Positions 12,485-21,501 are shown, counted from the stretch's first letter. The stretch is DNA of 64,000 bases from CAYYFX01 sp964571855 (GCA_964571855.1 CAZNDO010000007.1:62001-126000), one strand, 5' to 3'. The notes: generated by a model not told the origin, from the letters alone. Program-made: numbers and translations.

Positions 12485-14007
12485 CGCTTCGTCTCCTTCT
12501 CCCGCTTCGCGGGGCGCGGGCCGTCCGCATCGCCCGCCCACAGGTGCATCACCGCGTACGCGCGCCAGGGTCGCCAGGGCTCCGCGCGGGCCAGGACCTC
12601 GCGGGGCTTGGGGCGCAGGCCGCGTCCGTCCGCCAGCGCGCGCCGCACGCCGAGGTCGTCCGGGAGGAACGCGTCCGGGAGGGCGAGCGCGCGCATGGCC
12701 ACGTAGCCCGCCGTCCACGGCCCAACGCCGGGCACTTCCGCGAGCGCGTCGCGCGTGCGCTCCGGATCGGCGCCCCACGCGAGCGGCAGCGCGCCGGACG
12801 CGACGCGCCGCGCCACCTCGCGGATCGCCGCCGCCCGCGCCGAGGGCATCCCGATCGACGCCACGTCGGCGCGCGCGAGCGCGGCCGGCTCCGGGAAGAG
12901 CAACGCGGGGCCCGCGGTGGGGTCGGCTCCCGGGAGCGGCCGGCCGAACGCGCGCACGAGCCGCCCGGCGAGCGTCGTGGCGCCGGCCACCGAGACCTGC
13001 TGCCCGAGGATCGCGCGGATCGTCAGCTCGAACGGGTCCCAGGCGCCGGGCACGCGCAGGCCGGGCCGGCGCCGGACGGACGCGCGCAGCGCGGGGTCCC
13101 GCCCGAGGCGCGCGGCGATCGCCGCCGGGTCCGCGTTCGCGTCGAAGATGCGCCGCACCCGTTCCGCGGCATCCAGCAGGCAGCGCCGCGCGGCGAGCGG
13201 CATCTCCACGACGAGCACGGAGCGCGACGTGTCCGCGCGCACGCACAGCACGCCGGCCGCGTCGCCGAGCGCGAACGTGCGCCGGTACGCGCCGTCACGG
13301 ACCTCCTCCACGCCGGGGATCGCGCGGCGACCGAGGTAGTCCAGGAGCGCGGCCGCGTCGAACGGCTCGCGGTACGCGAGCCGCAGCGCCACGCACCCGG
13401 GCGCCGCGCCGCCCCGCGGCCCGCGCGCGGCCGCGCGCAACTCCGTGGGGGAGACGCCGAACACCGTGCGGACCGCGGCGCGGAACCGCCGCTCGCTCGC
13501 GAATCCCGCGGCCGCGGCGACATCCCCCATCGGCAGGTCCGTCCCGTCCAGGAGCGAGCGCGCGAAGTGGAGCCGGCGCGTCTGCGCGACCGCGATCGGC
13601 GTGGCGCCGACATGCTGCAGGAAGAGGCGCCGGAGGTGCCGGCTGCCCACGCCGAGCCGGTCCGCGAGCGTCTCGACGCCGCCGCCGTCCATCATGCCGT
13701 CCGCGATCAGCCGGAGCCCCCGCGACACCGTGGCCGAGGTCCCGAGCCAGGCCGGGGTTCCGGGCGCCGTCTCCGGACGGCACCGGCGGCACGGGCGGAA
13801 CCCCTCCGCTTCCGCCGCCGCCGCGTGCGCGAAGAAGCGCACGTTCCTCCGGTGCGGCGCGCGCGCGGGGCACACCGGCCGGCAGTAGATGCCGGTGGTC
13901 AGCACTCCCGTGAAGAACCGGCCGTCGAAGCGCGGGTCGCGGGCGAGCACGGCCCGGTACCGCTGCGCGTCGGTCATCTCCGTCCGGGCATCCTGCACGT
14001 CGTCCAT
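12466..14007 (-). CDS. alkA: Ada-AlkA fusion: alkylation-sensing regulator and 3-methyladenine DNA glycosylase
   Basis: 513 residues in three parts. Residues 11-80 are the Ada zinc domain, with the four cysteines C42, C46 (YCRPVC) and C73, C76 (CRRC) that bind zinc and accept methyl from phosphotriesters. Residues 95-190 are an AraC-type helix-turn-helix (GFASERRFRAAVRTVFGVSP). The remainder is AlkA, with the helix-hairpin-helix LAEVPGVGPWTAGYVAMRAL and the downstream catalytic-aspartate region AFLPDDLGVRRAL. The fusion suggests self-inducible repair. The start may be ATG 14007, or ATG 13977, which has ggacggag just before it. Confidence 0.88.
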   Translation of the reverse strand: MDDVQDARTEMTDAQRYRAVLARDPRFDGRFFTGVLTTGIYCRPVCPARAPHRRNVRFFAHAAAAEAEGFRPCRRCRPETAPGTPAWLGTSATVSRGLRLIADGMMDGGGVETLADRLGVGSRHLRRLFLQHVGATPIAVAQTRRLHFARSLLDGTDLPMGDVAAAAGFASERRFRAAVRTVFGVSPTELRAAARGPRGGAAPGCVALRLAYREPFDAAALLDYLGRRAIPGVEEVRDGAYRRTFALGDAAGVLCVRADTSRSVLVVEMPLAARRCLLDAAERVRRIFDANADPAAIAARLGRDPALRASVRRRPGLRVPGAWDPFELTIRAILGQQVSVAGATTLAGRLVRAFGRPLPGADPTAGPALLFPEPAALARADVASIGMPSARAAAIREVARRVASGALPLAWGADPERTRDALAEVPGVGPWTAGYVAMRALALPDAFLPDDLGVRRALADGRGLRPKPREVLARAEPWRPWRAYAVMHLWAGDADGPRPAKREKETKRCASTR

Positions 14008-14070
14008 GGCGGCCAGTATGCCACGGACCGCGGACCGGACCGGCCGTTTTCGGACCTGGACCCGCGGCGG

Positions 14071-15198
14071 TCAGACGAAGAAGGAGTCCAGATACGCCTC
14101 GGTGTCGCGGACCATGCGGTCCATGGAGAAGCGCTCCTGCACGATGTCGCGCGAGCGGCGTCCCATCTCCCGCGCGCGCCCGCGGTCCGACACGACGTCG
14201 AGCAGCGCGTTCGCGAGCGCGTCCGGATCGCGCGGCGCCACGACGTGGCCGTTCACACCCTCGTCGATCATCTCCGCGACGCCGCCCACGCGCGTGGCCA
14301 CGAGCGGGCGCGCCATCGCCATCGCCTCGAGGAACGCCATCGGGAACGTCTCCACCGTCGTGCTGGACAGCACGGACACGTCGAACACGGACAGGACGCG
14401 CGCCACGTCCGTCCGCCGTCCCGCGAAGATCGCGCGGCCGCCCAGCCCCAGCTCCTCCACGAGCGACTCGAGGCGCGCGCGCTCCACGCCCTCCCCGACC
14501 AGGAGGAAGCGCGCCTCCGGCAGCTTGCGGCGGACGAGGCGCGCGGCGCGCAGGAATGTGGCGTGGTCCTTCTCCGGCCGCAGCATCGCGAGGATCCCGA
14601 TCACGGGCGCGTTGTCCGGGATGCCGAGCTCCGCGAGCAACGCGGCGTCCCGTCCGGTCGGCGTCCACTGCGAGAGGTCGATCCCGTTGTACACCACGCG
14701 GATCTTCCCCGGGTCGAAGCCCTTGTCCTCCACGAGGAAGGGAATCTGCCCCTTCGCGACGGCGATCGCGCCGTCCACCTTCGGAGCGAGCCACCGCTCG
14801 ATCGGCCGCTTCTTCGGATCGCGGTCGATGCGGCCGGTCGCGTGCTCCGCCATGAGGATCGGGCGGATCCCGAGCATGCGTCCCACCGCGATCCCGACCA
14901 CCATCGTGGAGAAGCCGCGGATCACCATGGCCCGGATCCCCGCCTTGCGGCACACGCCGGCGAGTCGCAGCACGAAGCGGGGATCGCCGCGGTGCGGCGT
15001 GTGCAGCGTGTGCGCCTCGACGCCCGCCGCCGCGATCTGATCGAAGAACGGCCCGCCGCCCTTCTGGCAGACGACGACGGGGCGGAAGCGGCCGCGATCC
15101 ATGCGCGTGACGAGCTCGGCAAGCTGCCGCTCGGCCCCCCCCGTCTCCAGGTGGGTCACCAGGAACAGAACCGGCAGGGGTCGCGGCGGGGCGCTCAT
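14071..15198 (-). CDS. GT4-family glycosyltransferase
   Basis: 375 residues with the two Rossmann-like domains of retaining GT4 enzymes. The N-terminal acceptor-domain motif THLETGGAERQLAELV and the C-terminal nucleotide-sugar motif VLSSTTVETFPMAFLEAMA are clear, as is VVYNGIDLSQW. It probably adds sugars in exopolysaccharide or lipopolysaccharide assembly; donor and acceptor are unknown. ATG 15198 is preferred over GTG 15216. The codons for GGAER include a run of eight G. Its upstream region contains an 18-bp inverted-repeat element. Confidence 0.85.
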   Translation of the reverse strand: MSAPPRPLPVLFLVTHLETGGAERQLAELVTRMDRGRFRPVVVCQKGGGPFFDQIAAAGVEAHTLHTPHRGDPRFVLRLAGVCRKAGIRAMVIRGFSTMVVGIAVGRMLGIRPILMAEHATGRIDRDPKKRPIERWLAPKVDGAIAVAKGQIPFLVEDKGFDPGKIRVVYNGIDLSQWTPTGRDAALLAELGIPDNAPVIGILAMLRPEKDHATFLRAARLVRRKLPEARFLLVGEGVERARLESLVEELGLGGRAIFAGRRTDVARVLSVFDVSVLSSTTVETFPMAFLEAMAMARPLVATRVGGVAEMIDEGVNGHVVAPRDPDALANALLDVVSDRGRAREMGRRSRDIVQERFSMDRMVRDTEAYLDSFFV

Positions 15199-15217
15199 CC
15201 TGGGTGATCCTACCACG

Positions 15218-15375
15218 GTGGTTCACAGATTGTGGCCGGCGCGCGCCCGCCCGCCGGGGGACATGGCAACGTCTTGGCGGGCAAGCGCTTGGCGGTGTCG
15301 GCCACCCGAGGCCCGCGGAGGGCAATTCACCCCTCGGGCATAGAAATCCGGGCCCTCCCACAATCTGTGAACCAC
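15218..15375. repeat. perfect 18-bp inverted repeats bounding a 158-bp intergenic element
   Basis: Left arm 15218-15235 reads gtggttcacagattgtgg, and right arm 15358-15375 is its exact reverse complement. The 122 bases between contain a further small hairpin (cccgagg with cctcggg). The arms are clearly more AT-rich than the surroundings. The element fills the divergent space between a glycosyltransferase (minus) and a lipoprotein gene (plus). I see no clear target duplication and no second copy in the window. It could be a MITE-like remnant, a recombination site or a pair of operator sites. Confidence 0.75.
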
Positions 15376-15448
15376 AAGGGGTCGACACACGGGGGTGGGG
15401 CGATTCATGGTGGCGGGGAAACGCACCCCACGGCTCCGGGAGGGACCC

Positions 15449-15850
15449 ATGAAGCGGATCCGGCACGCCCAGTACGTCGTCGTCGCCCTCATGCTCGCGG
15501 CCTGCGGCAAGGACGGGAAGGTGCCCGATCCCGGGCCGCCGGTGGAGACGGCGGAGCGGGCGAATCCGGGCGCGGTGCCGCCGGAGACGGTGGTTCGCGC
15601 GGTGGCCACGCCCGTGGCGGACTCCGGGCTCTCGGCCACGGATCTCGCGGCGCTGCGGGCCGAGTACCCGATGACCACCTGCCCGATCTGCGGGAACGAG
15701 CTCGGCGCGAAAGGCGATCCTGTGGAGGTGCTCGTGCAGGGGCGGCTCGTGCGGCTGTGCTCGGACGCGTGCGTCGCCAGGGTCGAGGAGGATCCCGAGG
15801 CCGCGTTCGGCCGCATCGATGCGGCCGTCGAGGCGGCGCGCGGCTCCTGA
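15449..15850 (+). CDS. small lipoprotein with one TRASH/YHS-like metal-binding module
   Basis: 133 residues. The signal sequence ends in the lipobox LMLAACGKDG. The C-terminal half carries CPICGNEL, then VQGRLVRLCSDACVARVEEDP, the same cysteine pattern as the lipoprotein at 11267-11866, but as a single copy with both cysteine pairs intact. ATG 15449 has gggaggg upstream at good spacing. Its stop is 5 bases before the GTG of the membrane phosphodiesterase, so they may be co-transcribed. A periplasmic metal-binding or metal-sensing role is inferred from the cysteines only. Confidence 0.6.
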   Translation: MKRIRHAQYVVVALMLAACGKDGKVPDPGPPVETAERANPGAVPPETVVRAVATPVADSGLSATDLAALRAEYPMTTCPICGNELGAKGDPVEVLVQGRLVRLCSDACVARVEEDPEAAFGRIDAAVEAARGS

Positions 15851-15855
15851 CCGGC

Positions 15856-17718
15856 GTGCTCCGCGCCCGCGCGGCGATCCTCGGGGTCACGGTGCGGACC
15901 TGGGCGCTCACGGGTGTCGCGCTCGGGACCGCGCTGGGCGTGGTCACGGCCGCGGACAACGGGCTCCGCGATCCCCGGGACGTGCTGCGCGTGCACGCGG
16001 CGCTCGCGGCCACGTTCGGCGCGGTGCTCGCCGCCGCCGGCGGCGCGGCCGGGCTCGTGGCAGCATTGCTCGGGCGCCCGCGGGGTGCGGCGGCGCCGAT
16101 CGCGTTCGCCCATGCGGTCGCGTGCACCGCGTTCCTGTGGGGTCTTCGGGCGTTCGAGTTCGAGTGGGCGTACCCGGCGCGGTGGCCGCTCGTGCGAGAT
16201 GCTGCCGGTATGCTCCTGCTGGCGACGGCGGCCGTGGTCGTCGCGGCCGCGGGGGCAGCGGCCGCGGGTGCTGCGGTCCTCGCAGTGGCACGGCGCGCGC
16301 CGGGCGTGACCTGGCTTCGCGCGGCCGGCGGCATGGCGGCGGTGGCGCTGGCGTCATCGGCGCTCGCGGCCATCCGGCCCGCACCCGAGCGGGCCGCCGC
16401 GGAGCAGGACCGGGCGGAGCGGGCCGGCGCCGGGCCGGCGGCGGGGGCCCCGTCGGGAGGCGTTGCGCCGGCGCCCGCGGCGCCGTCCGTCCGGCCCCGG
16501 CTTCTCGTCGTGGGATGCGACGGCGCGGACCCGGACGTGCTGGACGCGCTGCTCGCGGAGGGTGTGCTGCCGAACCTCGGCGACCTCGTGGCGCGCGGCG
16601 CCTACCTGCGGCTGCGCACGATCGCGAACCACCCGTCCCCCGCGCTGTGGACCAGCATCGCGTCGTCGCGCACGCCGGAGGACACCGGCATCCGCGACTT
16701 CTACGTGCAGCGCGTGCTCGGCGCGCGCACGCCGGTCGCGTCGTTCCCCATGCACTTCGGCCTGAACGACGGGCTGCTGCTTCGCGACGTGCTCGGCCCG
16801 CGCGCGATCCGCGTGACGCCGGTGAACGGCGACATGGTGGGCGTGCGTCGCCTCTGGTCCGTGCTGGCGGAGCGCGGCGTGTCCGCCGGCGTCGTGAACT
16901 GGCTCGTGACATGGCCGGCCCGCACGGAGGGCGCGGAGTTCGTCGTATCGGATCGCGCGTGGGCCGAGGCGCGGCTCGCGCGGGATGCCGGCACGCCGGA
17001 GGGCGACGTGGCGGCCCGGGGATTGTGGGATCCGCCCGAGGCCGGCGTGCGGCTGCCGGCCACCGAAGCGGCGTGGGCCAGCGAGGACGCGTTCGCGGCG
17101 GCCGCGGCCTGCTCCCTGGTTGCCGCGTACGCGCCGGCCGTGCTCTTCGCGTACTTCCGCGACGTGGATGCGGCGGAGCACCTGCACTGGGACGCGTGGG
17201 AGCCGCGGTTCACGATCGGGGCGGACGGGCCGCCGCGCGCGGGTCCCGTCCGGGACGCGTACACGGCATTCGACCGGCACCTGGGCGCCCTGCGCGGCGC
17301 GATGGGGGAGGACGCGAACGTGATCGTCCTGTCGGACCACGGACATCGGGCGTGGTTCACGTGGCTCGGTCGCGGCACGCCCGGCGGGCACACGGACGCG
17401 CCGGACGGGGTGCTGCTCGCCGCGGGACCGGACATCCGACCGTCTCCGTCGCCGTCGCCGCCGGGTGCTCGCGGGAACGCCGGCGCCGGGGAGCAGGCGC
17501 ACGTCTACGACCTCGCGCCCACGGTGCTGCACCTCGCGGGGTTGCCGGCGGCGGCCGACATGGAGGGCCGCGTGCTCACGGAGATCCTGGCCGGTCCGCC
17601 GCCGCTGCCTCGCGTGGCCACCTACGAGACCGGCGCGCGCGAGGAGGGGGATCCCGTGGCCACCGAGGCCGACGCGGCGATGATCGAGCGGCTGCGCGCG
17701 CTCGGCTACATCCGCTGA
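15856..17718 (+). CDS. membrane-anchored alkaline-phosphatase-superfamily phosphodiesterase
   Basis: 620 residues. About five membrane segments fill residues 10-175, and a proline/alanine-rich linker runs to residue 212. The catalytic domain begins with VVGCDGADPDVLDALL (metal Asp222), then SPALWTSIASS (nucleophile Thr266) and VIVLSDHGHRAWF (metal site), as in type I phosphodiesterases/nucleotide pyrophosphatases. The C terminus ERLRALGYIR is shared with the protein at 28329-30488. The active domain probably faces the periplasm. The substrate is unknown; transfer to or from lipid-linked headgroups is possible. The start is GTG 15856. Confidence 0.75.
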   Translation: MLRARAAILGVTVRTWALTGVALGTALGVVTAADNGLRDPRDVLRVHAALAATFGAVLAAAGGAAGLVAALLGRPRGAAAPIAFAHAVACTAFLWGLRAFEFEWAYPARWPLVRDAAGMLLLATAAVVVAAAGAAAAGAAVLAVARRAPGVTWLRAAGGMAAVALASSALAAIRPAPERAAAEQDRAERAGAGPAAGAPSGGVAPAPAAPSVRPRLLVVGCDGADPDVLDALLAEGVLPNLGDLVARGAYLRLRTIANHPSPALWTSIASSRTPEDTGIRDFYVQRVLGARTPVASFPMHFGLNDGLLLRDVLGPRAIRVTPVNGDMVGVRRLWSVLAERGVSAGVVNWLVTWPARTEGAEFVVSDRAWAEARLARDAGTPEGDVAARGLWDPPEAGVRLPATEAAWASEDAFAAAAACSLVAAYAPAVLFAYFRDVDAAEHLHWDAWEPRFTIGADGPPRAGPVRDAYTAFDRHLGALRGAMGEDANVIVLSDHGHRAWFTWLGRGTPGGHTDAPDGVLLAAGPDIRPSPSPSPPGARGNAGAGEQAHVYDLAPTVLHLAGLPAAADMEGRVLTEILAGPPPLPRVATYETGAREEGDPVATEADAAMIERLRALGYIR

Positions 17719-17737
17719 CGCGCGTCCGGGCCGCCGC

Positions 17738-18820
17738 TCACAGGAGGCGGAGCGCGCGGATCGCGACGAGGCTGGTCGCGCCCACGGCCAGCGCGCTGGC
17801 CAGACCCACGAGGAACGGACCGAACGACAGACGACGCATGGCGCGCAGGTCGGTGCCGAGACCGACGGCGGTGAGCGCGCCGAGCATGCATGCGCCCGAG
17901 GCGGATGTGATCGCCCCCGTCCAGGCGGACCACGAGGCGCCGTCCCAGGGCCAGGGGCCGCCCGCGGCGAGCGCCGCGTCCCCGACCGACCGGAACGCCG
18001 CCATGGCCACGAAGCCGAGCACGAAGCGCGGGAACAGTCCGAGCCACCGCGCGGCGCCCGTCCCCGCGCGCGTCATCTCCCCGGCGTGGCGGGCCGCGAG
18101 CAGCGGGATCACGGCGATCATGAACAGGTTGCGGACGAGCTTCGTCACGACGGCCGCGTCCACGGCGTCCGGCGCGTCGTGCATCTGCGCGTAGATGAGC
18201 GCGGCCCCGTTCACCTGCGACGTGTCGTGCACCGCGGTCCCGAGGAAGAGCCCGACCGCCGCGGGATCGCCGCCGACGAGGGTCGCGGCCAGGAACGGGT
18301 ACGCGAGCATCGCGAGCAGCCCGAACACGGTCACGACCGCGATCGCGTACGAGACCTCCTCGTCCTTCGCGCCGATCGCGGGTCCCGTGGCGGCGATCGC
18401 GGACACGCCGCAGATGGACGTTCCCACGCCGATGAGCGTCCCGAGACGCGGGGGGAGCGCCGCGCGCCGCGCGATCGCCGCGGACAGCGCCACCCCCGCC
18501 GCGATGCACGTCAGCACCACGGGAAGCCCCGAGGCGCCGAGGCGCGCCACGTCGCCCACGCTGAGCCGGATCCCGAGGAGGACGATCCCCGTGCGCAGCA
18601 GCGTCGTGGCGCAGAAGCGGAGTCCGGGGCGGACGGCGGCGGGCAGCCGGACCGCGTTCGCGAGGGCCATCCCGAGCAGGATGCCCGCGAGGACCGGCGA
18701 CACCGGCGTCTTCTGCGCGTGCAGGACGCGCGCGCCCAGCGCGTCCGCGGCGACCGTGGCGAGCGCGGCGAGGCCGCCCGCGAGCAGGAGGCCGGGCGCG
18801 ATCCGGAGCGCGGCGCCCAT
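17738..18820 (-). CDS. YeiH-family (UPF0324) putative exporter
   Basis: 360 residues with about 10-11 membrane helices. Family signatures are LAGILLGMALAN near the N terminus, TGIVLLGIRLSVGDV, the glycine-rich GVGTSICGVSAIAATGPAI and AVHDTSQVNGAA. Members are annotated as putative sulfate or anion exporters; proof of substrate is thin. ATG 18820 lies 5 bases after the stop of the DUF4197 gene. It is the last gene of a minus-strand trio with a flippase and a lipoprotein. Confidence 0.85.
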   Translation of the reverse strand: MGAALRIAPGLLLAGGLAALATVAADALGARVLHAQKTPVSPVLAGILLGMALANAVRLPAAVRPGLRFCATTLLRTGIVLLGIRLSVGDVARLGASGLPVVLTCIAAGVALSAAIARRAALPPRLGTLIGVGTSICGVSAIAATGPAIGAKDEEVSYAIAVVTVFGLLAMLAYPFLAATLVGGDPAAVGLFLGTAVHDTSQVNGAALIYAQMHDAPDAVDAAVVTKLVRNLFMIAVIPLLAARHAGEMTRAGTGAARWLGLFPRFVLGFVAMAAFRSVGDAALAAGGPWPWDGASWSAWTGAITSASGACMLGALTAVGLGTDLRAMRRLSFGPFLVGLASALAVGATSLVAIRALRLL

Positions 18821-18825
18821 CCCGC

Positions 18826-19557
18826 TCAGCGCGGCGCGCCGAACACGCGCCGCAGCAGCGCGGTCGTGCGGGCCGCGGGATCCTCGCGGATCCGCTTCTC
18901 CTCGTCGGCCAGGACCGTGAAGAGTCCGTCCAGCGCCTTGCCGGTCACGTAGTCCTCGGGTCGGAACGCCGGCTTCGTGGTCAGGGGGAGCGCGGTGTAC
19001 ATGCGCACGAGCTCGTCGTATTTCCGCACGTAGCCCAGCTCGCTCATCTTCGCGGTCACGATGGGGTGGAAGCGCGCGCGCAGCTCCTCGCCCGCGGTGC
19101 GGCGGAAGAACGCGGTGGCGGCGTCGTCCCCGCCGCGCAGGATGCCGCGCGCGTCCTCGAACGTCATGCGCTTCAGCGCGCCCCAGAACACGTCCACCGC
19201 CTCGCCGGAGGCCTGCTCCGCCGCGCGGTTCATGGCCACCTCGAACGCGTCCACGTGGCTCCCGAACCCGGCGGTCCGCAGCGTGCTCGCCACCTTCGTG
19301 AGCTCCGGCGGCATCGGGATCCGGATGCGCGGGTTCGCGAGGAACCCGTCCGGCCGGGACGCGGTGGCCACCGCGCGCTGCGTTCCCACGTGCAGCGCCT
19401 CGCGCAGGCCGTCCACGATCGTGGCGTCGTCCAGGGCGGCGCCGCCGAGCACGTCGCCCAGGGTCGCGGCGTTGAATCCGGAGCACCCGGCCGCGGCCAG
19501 GACCAGGCACACGGCGGCGGCCGCCGCGGCCCGGGACGTTCTCGCGAGTCCGTTCAT
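18826..19557 (-). CDS. DUF4197 lipoprotein
   Basis: 243 residues with a signal sequence ending in LVLAAAGCSG, a lipobox. The mature part shows the DUF4197 pattern: a helical start (DGLREALHVGTQRAV), FLANPRIRIPMPPEL, and repeated FFRRTAGEEL and YDELVRMY segments. The biochemical role of this family is unknown. ATG 19557 has gggaggcg upstream and overlaps the stop of the flippase gene as ATGA. Confidence 0.8.
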   Translation of the reverse strand: MNGLARTSRAAAAAAVCLVLAAAGCSGFNAATLGDVLGGAALDDATIVDGLREALHVGTQRAVATASRPDGFLANPRIRIPMPPELTKVASTLRTAGFGSHVDAFEVAMNRAAEQASGEAVDVFWGALKRMTFEDARGILRGGDDAATAFFRRTAGEELRARFHPIVTAKMSELGYVRKYDELVRMYTALPLTTKPAFRPEDYVTGKALDGLFTVLADEEKRIREDPAARTTALLRRVFGAPR

Positions 19558-20903
19558 CGGGCGCCTCCCTGCGGCGGGTGCGGGGTCCGCCGGATGATGT
19601 GCACCATGACCGCCACCGCGATCAGCCCGCCGAACACGCGGGTGATGATGGTGGCCCACGCGGCGCCCGGGGCGCCGTACGCCGGGATCAGCAGCAGGTT
19701 CCCGCCCGCGTTCAGCACGACCTTCAGGATGGCGAGCTTCACGAGGACGTCCGGCCGGTTCAGACTGTACAGCGTGTAGCCGAGCGGGCCGATCACGAGA
19801 TCGAAGGCCACGCCCACGTACATGATCCAGAAGATGCCCACCGCGTCCGCGTAGCGCGGCTCGTACCACGGGATCCACCAGGACACCGCGGGCAGCGCGG
19901 GCAGCGTGGCCGCGGCGAGCGCCGCGGTCAACTTCAGCGCCTTGCGGATGAAGATCTTCAGTTCGCCCACGTCGGAGAACGACGTGATCTTCGGGAACAG
20001 CACGTTGCTCACGGACATGCTCAGGAAGTTCAGCACCATGGCGTAGGTCCACGCGGCGCGGTACAGGCCGGTGGTGGCCTCGTCGGCGAGCATGCCGAGC
20101 ATGAGCACGTCGAGCTCGTTGAACACCGTGTCCGCCACGATGAGGACCCCGGTGAAGCGCAGGTACGGCAGGATCTCGCGGTACGCGGCGCGCAGTTCCT
20201 CCGGCGGCGGGCGCAGGATGCCGCGCGGGGAGAAGCGCATGGCCACGAGGAAGGACGCGAAGTTCACGCCCGCGTCCAGCAGCACCATGGCCGACGGCGT
20301 CACCATGCCGGCCGCGGCCAGCGCGAGATACGCGCCGAGCCGCGCCACGGAGGTTCCCACCGTGACCAGGCTGCGCAGGCCGAAGCGCTGGAACGTCTGG
20401 ATGAAGAACATCCAGTAGCCGAACAGCGTGTGCGCGAACAGCGTGACGAAGATCCAGCGCAGCGGGCCCTCGAGCCCCGGAGTGCCCGCGTAGAACGTGC
20501 GGAGGATCCACCCCGCGGCGAGATATCCGGCCACGGACACGGCGACCGCCAGCGCCAGCCGAACCCGCAGCGCGGCGGCACAGCGCGCCATGCCTTTCGG
20601 CGTCCCCGGGGCGTCCGCCAGCCACTTCGACCCGAACCGGATCATCGCGTGGGAGAGCCCCACGTCCGTGAGGACCCCGGCGAACGTGCCCACGGAGACC
20701 GCGATGGACAGGATGCCGTACTCCGCCGGCCCCAGCTCCTTCTGCAGCAGGAGCTGGATCACGAAGCCGATCCCCGAGCCGAGGACCTGCCCCGAGTACG
20801 TCATGAGGACCTCGCGCGCGAGGCGCGACTCGATCGCGCTGCGGACGAGCGCGCGGATCCTCGACACGGCGGCCTCCCGGGAGCGGGCGAGCGAGCGCGG
20901 CAT
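19554..20903 (-). CDS. oligosaccharide flippase (Wzx/MATE-like)
   Basis: 449 residues with about 12-13 membrane helices. The start of the fold reads TYSGQVLGSGIGFVIQLLLQ, then KELGPAEYGILSIAVSVGTF, as in polysaccharide-biosynthesis flippases. These proteins move undecaprenyl-linked oligosaccharides across the inner membrane. The glycosyltransferase at 14071-15198 is a plausible functional partner, though not adjacent. The start may be ATG 20903 or a GTG some 13 codons later. The gene is divergent from the MerR-like regulator. Confidence 0.8.
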   Translation of the reverse strand: MPRSLARSREAAVSRIRALVRSAIESRLAREVLMTYSGQVLGSGIGFVIQLLLQKELGPAEYGILSIAVSVGTFAGVLTDVGLSHAMIRFGSKWLADAPGTPKGMARCAAALRVRLALAVAVSVAGYLAAGWILRTFYAGTPGLEGPLRWIFVTLFAHTLFGYWMFFIQTFQRFGLRSLVTVGTSVARLGAYLALAAAGMVTPSAMVLLDAGVNFASFLVAMRFSPRGILRPPPEELRAAYREILPYLRFTGVLIVADTVFNELDVLMLGMLADEATTGLYRAAWTYAMVLNFLSMSVSNVLFPKITSFSDVGELKIFIRKALKLTAALAAATLPALPAVSWWIPWYEPRYADAVGIFWIMYVGVAFDLVIGPLGYTLYSLNRPDVLVKLAILKVVLNAGGNLLLIPAYGAPGAAWATIITRVFGGLIAVAVMVHIIRRTPHPPQGGAR

Positions 20904-20980
20904 TGTGCGGCCCTCGCCGCCCTCCGTCGAGCCGTTCGCCTCCCGGGTCCGGTATCGGCGGCCCGCGGCCCCCGGCGCAG

Positions 20981-21009
20981 TTGACAGAAATCCCTATCAA
21001 GCATACCGT
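20981..21009 (+). promoter_or_regulatory. sigma70-like promoter with a dyad, upstream of the MerR-like gene
   Basis: TTGACA at 20981-20986 is separated by 17 bases from TACCGT at 21004-21009, only 6 bases before the GTG start. The -35 box and spacer also form a near-palindrome, TTGACAG-N6-CTATCAA (20981-21000, one mismatch between the 7-base arms). A dyad between -35 and -10 is the usual place for a MerR-family operator, so autoregulation is likely. Confidence 0.5.
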
Positions 21010-21015
21010 GGGGCG

Positions 21016-21501
21016 GTGCAATCCACGGTCCTGACGCCGGTTCCGGAATCGGGCGCGCGGCTCCCCATCGGGGAGGCGGCGCGCCGGCTGCGCCTGCACC
21101 CGCGTACGCTGATGGCGTGGGAGCGGATGGGGCTGGTCCGTCCCGCGCGCGACGGCGGGCGGCGGGTCTATTCGGAGGAAGAGCTCCGCTGGCTGGGCTG
21201 CCTGCGGGAGTTCAACCGCGCCGGCGGGATCAGCCTGCAGGGCGTGTCGGCGCTGCTCCGGGTCGTGCCCTGCTGGGGCATCCGGGCGCAGCTGGCGGAC
21301 GGCCCGGCGCCCTGCGCGGCGCCGTCCGAGTGGCGCGCCGGGTCCGCCTTGGCACGCCTGGAGCGGGCGTACACCGGCCCGGCGCCCTCGGCGTGCCGGG
21401 ACTGCGGGATCTGGAACGCGCGCGGCGCGCCGGGAGCGGACGCGTGGCGCGGGAGGATGGACGGAACACCCGTCGCGGACGCGACAAGGGAGGACGCATG
21501 A
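21016..21501 (+). CDS. MerR-family regulator with extra cysteines
   Basis: 161 residues. Residues 16-81 form a winged helix of the MerR type (LPIGEAARRLRLHPRTLMAW, then VRPARDGGRRVYSEEELRWL). Cysteines sit at 62, 86 and 100, and a C-x2-C pair (SACRDCGIW) lies near residue 130. The set could bind a metal or an Fe-S cluster. GTG 21016 follows a promoter with an internal dyad. The stop overlaps the start of the A-type Fe-S carrier gene as ATGA, so regulator and carrier are co-translated. Control of Fe-S biogenesis is inferred from this coupling. Confidence 0.7.
   Translation: MQSTVLTPVPESGARLPIGEAARRLRLHPRTLMAWERMGLVRPARDGGRRVYSEEELRWLGCLREFNRAGGISLQGVSALLRVVPCWGIRAQLADGPAPCAAPSEWRAGSALARLERAYTGPAPSACRDCGIWNARGAPGADAWRGRMDGTPVADATREDA

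Noticed and set aside
15135..15142. Run of eight C in the glycosyltransferase gene as a phase-variation tract
   Set aside because: It encodes the conserved GGAER motif and is explained by codon choice in a GC-rich genome.
12373..15207. 944-codon open frame on the plus strand
   Set aside because: Antisense to ogt, the Ada-AlkA fusion and the glycosyltransferase, all with clear motifs.
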